A stretch of 64,000 nucleotides of DNA from Microcystis panniformis FACHB-1757 (lineage in GTDB: Bacteria; Cyanobacteriota; Cyanobacteriia; Cyanobacteriales; Microcystaceae), in the NCBI RefSeq assembly GCF_001264245.1, contig NZ_CP011339.1, positions 496,001-560,000 on the forward strand, read 5' to 3'. Under the pieces are notes generated by a model, which worked only from the letters and a program-made list of their open reading frames with translations, made no database searches and was not told where the DNA came from. This document shows, in pieces, positions 61,330-64,000 of the stretch (the first letter of the stretch is position 1; each line of letters opens with the position of its first letter). Made by a program: the position numbers and the translations under genes.

Positions 61330-61493
61330 TTCTTGGTTAGGATAGACAACAGGCTAGAGATGGTTCGATAATCGACCTAGACCAATTTAGATGCGCGGGC
61401 CGCTTACACATATTTTTACCTTTTTCCTGTTGCCCTTTCCGCAGTTCTGCTCCTCCTTCTTTCTAGGGTGTGGATGTAATTTTGTCCAACTAC

Positions 61494-62606
61494 TTACTGA
61501 TTACTGCTGCAAGCGCTGGGTAGGATTAACATAGCGTCACCGAAAGAATAGAAACGGAAACGTTCTTGGATAGCTGCTTGATACAATGCCAGTAGTCTTT
61601 CCCGTCCGACTAAGGCACTGACTAACATCATCAAACTGGACTTGGGTAGGTGAAAATTAGTGATCATGCCGTCGATAACCCGCCATTGATAACCCGGATA
61701 GACAAATAAATTGGTTTTTCCCTGAAAAGCGGTTAATTTATCGCTCTTAGTTTCTTTAATTGCCCCTTCCAAGGCGCGAGCTACCGTGGTTCCTACGGCG
61801 ATAACCCGGCCACCTCTAGCCTTTGTTTGGGCAATTTTTTCGGCAGTTTCGGCGGAAATTTCTAAAAATTCCCGGTGCATTAGGTGTTCTGTAATATTTT
61901 CCACTTCCACGGGACGAAAGGTTCCCACTCCCACATGAAGGGTGATATAGGCGGTATCTATACCCTTCTGGGCGAGCTTATGGAATAATTCGGGAGTAAA
62001 ATGTAATCCGGCCGTGGGAGCGGCCACAGAACCCTGTTTATCAGCGTAAACTGTTTGATAACGGTCTTCTTCCGCCTCTGATTCGGTGACGTAGGGGGGG
62101 AAAGGAATATGACCGTACTCCTCCAACATATCCCAAAAACTGCGTCCGGGATGACGTTGAAATTCCAGCAGACGACCACTGGTGTTCAGATCTCGATCGA
62201 TTACTTTCGCTAACCATAATTTTGCTTGGTCTTCCGTTCGCCCTGTTTTCGGATAAAAAAGGACTTCTGAACCGACTTTAAAGCGTTTTCCCGGTTTCAC
62301 TAGGGATAACCAACGATGGTCATCCTGTTCTTCCAATAGTAATATTTCTATGGGTGCGCCGGTGGTTTTACGTCCAAATAAACGGGCCGGAATCACGCGA
62401 GTATCGTTGAGAACCAACAAATCCCCCGGCTCTAACCAAGTGGGTAAATCCCGAAAAATAGCTAAATTATAACTATTAGGAGAATCTACCACCAAAAGAC
62501 GGGAACTGTCTCGGGGTTCTGCGGGATTTTGGGCAATTAACTCCGGAGGAAGGTGATAATCGTAGCTGGAGAGTGATTGGTCAGGGATCATCGTCGTTAT
62601 CATCAT
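61494..62606 (-). CDS. queA: S-adenosylmethionine:tRNA ribosyltransferase-isomerase
   Basis: Converts preQ1 in tRNA to epoxyqueuosine, using the ribosyl part of SAM. 370 residues from ATG 62606; an ATG six codons later (62588) is equally possible. SSYDYHLPPELIAQNPAEPRDSSRLLV, DLLVLNDTRVIPARLFG, SVAAPTAGLHFTPEL, LHVGVGTFRPV and NFHLPKSSLMMLVSAL are all family landmarks. The last residues (SACSSNQ) are encoded in a TTACTG-type heptamer, as in the protease gene. It is divergent from the small gene at 62752. Confidence 0.96.
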   Translation of the reverse strand: MMITTMIPDQSLSSYDYHLPPELIAQNPAEPRDSSRLLVVDSPNSYNLAIFRDLPTWLEPGDLLVLNDTRVIPARLFGRKTTGAPIEILLLEEQDDHRWLSLVKPGKRFKVGSEVLFYPKTGRTEDQAKLWLAKVIDRDLNTSGRLLEFQRHPGRSFWDMLEEYGHIPFPPYVTESEAEEDRYQTVYADKQGSVAAPTAGLHFTPELFHKLAQKGIDTAYITLHVGVGTFRPVEVENITEHLMHREFLEISAETAEKIAQTKARGGRVIAVGTTVARALEGAIKETKSDKLTAFQGKTNLFVYPGYQWRVIDGMITNFHLPKSSLMMLVSALVGRERLLALYQAAIQERFRFYSFGDAMLILPSACSSNQ

Positions 62607-62751
62607 AAAGATCTTCGCAAAAGTTGGGTAATTCTACCCAGGCGAACTTCACTAAATCGGGGATTTCTCCCCTTGGTATCTGGAACGGTTTATCGTCAGA
62701 CTAGAGATATAACACTAATCGTGACTGTTAGCCAACATCCCAGCGGCCACT

Positions 62752-63141
62752 ATGGACTATCTCTATTTTCTTGCTAACGCTAGTTTAACGCTACGAGTCA
62801 CCGAATACCTGCGATCGATGACTCATCTACCCTCCTCCGTGATGACGGTTATTCATCAGATTAACGGTTGGGTGGTCAAGGTCAAGTTTAATCAAATGCT
62901 GACTCCTTGCCAACACGGGGATTTTCGCGCCTACATGAATGAGTTAGGGATTACCTATCAACCAGAAATGCGTCTCCAGATGGTTTTTTGGAGTTTGGAA
63001 ACGGGACAATCCCCCATTGATGTCATGCGTCGTTACCAAGTGGCGATCGTGTCCCACGGTACCCCGGATCAGCAAGATATAGAGGCTTTTCGGCAACAAT
63101 TTACTAAGGGTTTAGGATACTGTCCGGAAACTCTAGCCTAG
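62752..63141 (+). CDS. Conserved cyanobacterial hypothetical protein
   Basis: 129 residues, not recognised. MDYLYFLANASLTLRVTEYLRSMTHLPSSVMTVIHQINGWVVKVKF suggests a small alpha/beta fold; MRRYQVAIVSHGTPDQQDIEAFRQQFTKGLGYCPE ends it. There is no signal peptide or membrane helix. It is convergent with the LOG-family gene, only three bases between stops. Confidence 0.75.
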   Translation: MDYLYFLANASLTLRVTEYLRSMTHLPSSVMTVIHQINGWVVKVKFNQMLTPCQHGDFRAYMNELGITYQPEMRLQMVFWSLETGQSPIDVMRRYQVAIVSHGTPDQQDIEAFRQQFTKGLGYCPETLA

Positions 63142-63144
63142 GGT

Positions 63145-64000
63145 TTATTTTTTCTCGGGATGCTCTTCAAGGGCAACTACAGGACTTAAATCGTTGATGT
63201 GATCTATTAATTGATACAAGCGTCCGTAACTCTTGCCGTTAAAGTAAAAAACTAGACGGGGTAAATGGTGGCTGGAATCCCGATTCTCTCGTTCTAGAAT
63301 TTGACTAGGTGCGATTTTGCCCTTAACTACGATATCGCCGAAGTTTTGGTTAATTTGTTCGATCTGTTCCCCGCTTAGTTCGTGATTAAGACGAATAACA
63401 AAGGATTCTCCCACAAAACGGCTGGAGTGATACACCCGATAGAAGTGGCGAATTGTTTGACAAGCGTGGTCTAGATCGTTGGTAATAGTATAAAAATTCC
63501 GATCTTCGGCGGATATCAGTCCTCTTTTTTGCAGATTTTCACTAATTTGTGCTTGCCAAGTTTGCCAGTAATCCCCATCAGGCTCATCAATTAATACTAG
63601 GGGTGCAGGTCCGTATTTACCCGTTTGACAGAGGGTAAGCGTCTCAAAGGCTTCATCTTGGGTGCCGAAACCACCGGGGAATAAAGCTACTGCGTCACTT
63701 TCCCGCAGAAAAAATAGTTTTCTGGTAAAGAAATATTTAAAATCGATTAATTTGGCATCATTTATGATATAGGGATTAGCCCCCTGTTCAAAGGGTAGCT
63801 GAATATTTAATCCGAAGGAATTTTCCCGGCCGGCGCCTTCATTCCCCGCTTGCATGATGCCACCCCCAGCACCGGTTAACACCATAAAACCGTATTGACT
63901 GATACGACGTGCGAATTCTACTGCGAGACGGTATTCACTGCTGTCGGGTTTGATGCGTGCCGAGCCAAAAATGGTCAGTTTACGAATGTGACGGTAGGGG
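63145..64000 (-). CDS. LOG family protein (TIGR00730-like), partial at 5' end
   Basis: The frame runs off the right edge; ...YRHIRKLTIFGSARIKPDSSEYRLAVEFARRISQYGF precedes the first internal ATG at 63885, so the true start lies outside. Family motifs: FGSAR, VLTGAGGGIMQAGNEGA and LFPGGFGTQDEAFETLTL (the PGGxGTxxE motif). LOG proteins release cytokinin ribose or act as nucleotide 5'-monophosphate phosphoribohydrolases. The long carboxyl extension (about 100 residues with GESFVIRLNHELSGEQIEQINQNFGDIVVKG) goes beyond the plain LOG fold. Confidence 0.88.
   Translation of the reverse strand, partial: PYRHIRKLTIFGSARIKPDSSEYRLAVEFARRISQYGFMVLTGAGGGIMQAGNEGAGRENSFGLNIQLPFEQGANPYIINDAKLIDFKYFFTRKLFFLRESDAVALFPGGFGTQDEAFETLTLCQTGKYGPAPLVLIDEPDGDYWQTWQAQISENLQKRGLISAEDRNFYTITNDLDHACQTIRHFYRVYHSSRFVGESFVIRLNHELSGEQIEQINQNFGDIVVKGKIAPSQILERENRDSSHHLPRLVFYFNGKSYGRLYQLIDHINDLSPVVALEEHPEKK

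Noticed and set aside
1..64000. tRNA or rRNA genes
   Set aside because: No cloverleaf with a TTCRA T-loop at the right spacing and no rRNA-like sequence was noticed in the intergenic regions; a tRNAscan run would settle it.

Overview
The window looks like a chromosome segment of a bloom-forming colonial cyanobacterium, most likely Microcystis. Low-to-moderate GC, HIP1 octamers (GCGATCGC) inside genes, cyanobacterium-typical proteins (MgdA-type glucosyltransferase, acyl-ACP synthetase Aas, DUF3370, bifunctional sterol desaturase/SDR, YlqD, Uma2 nucleases), heptamer STRR repeats (TTATCAG / TGATAAC) and a heavy load of small transposon-derived repeats all point that way. The genus is an inference; no rRNA or tRNA gene is visible.

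Layout. 1-5750: the 5' part of a coiled-coil membrane protein running off the left edge, groEL with a perfect CIRCE operator, an ABC-F ATPase and a small secreted protein. 5866-20891: a repeat-rich accessory block with five broken or intact copies of one Rpn/PD-(D/E)XK-type nuclease gene, four copies or fragments of a DUF4351 nuclease gene, and one giant metallopeptidase-like/RTX/Calx-beta gene split by a 1.4-kb ISAs1-family insertion. It also holds a VapBC-like pair with a dead toxin, and a 2.1-kb tandem segmental duplication bounded by a palindromic repeat. 21176-31269: housekeeping and envelope genes (mgdA, desaturase/SDR, oxidoreductase, ACP-like protein, UspA, ComEC, SppA). 31933-34970: a C-protein-controlled type II restriction-modification system followed by hicBA. 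35109-38944: prfC, a PlsC-like acyltransferase and a GntR regulator. 39319-46892: a four-gene operon combining a VWA membrane protein, a tubulin/FtsZ-like GTPase, a MotA/TolQ/ZorA-like channel with a long coiled-coil tail, and a MotB/ZorB-like OmpA protein. 46971-64000: tandem Uma2 genes, aas, ylqD, secreted proteins, an NFACT protein, gcvT, a TPR-protease, queA and a LOG-family gene running off the right edge.

The operon at 39319-46892 is the strongest candidate for an unusual system. It pairs a predicted ion-driven MotA/MotB-type (Zorya ZorA/ZorB-like) motor with a cytoskeletal GTPase and a VWA scaffold, next to a restriction system and toxin-antitoxin genes. The tubulin gene here carries two single-base homopolymer deletions. 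Two other genes in the window (the RTX gene and ylqD) have the same kind of lesion, so sequencing error must be excluded.

The second theme is repeat biology. (i) The 16-bp tandem arrays at 26385 and 48495 are made of the terminal inverted repeat of the ISAs1-type element at 10320-11736. (ii) A 118-bp miniature element occurs twice at 97% identity with TA target duplications, one confirmed by an empty site inside the window. (iii) Nuclease paralogues differ mainly by frame-preserving 12-bp repeat units.
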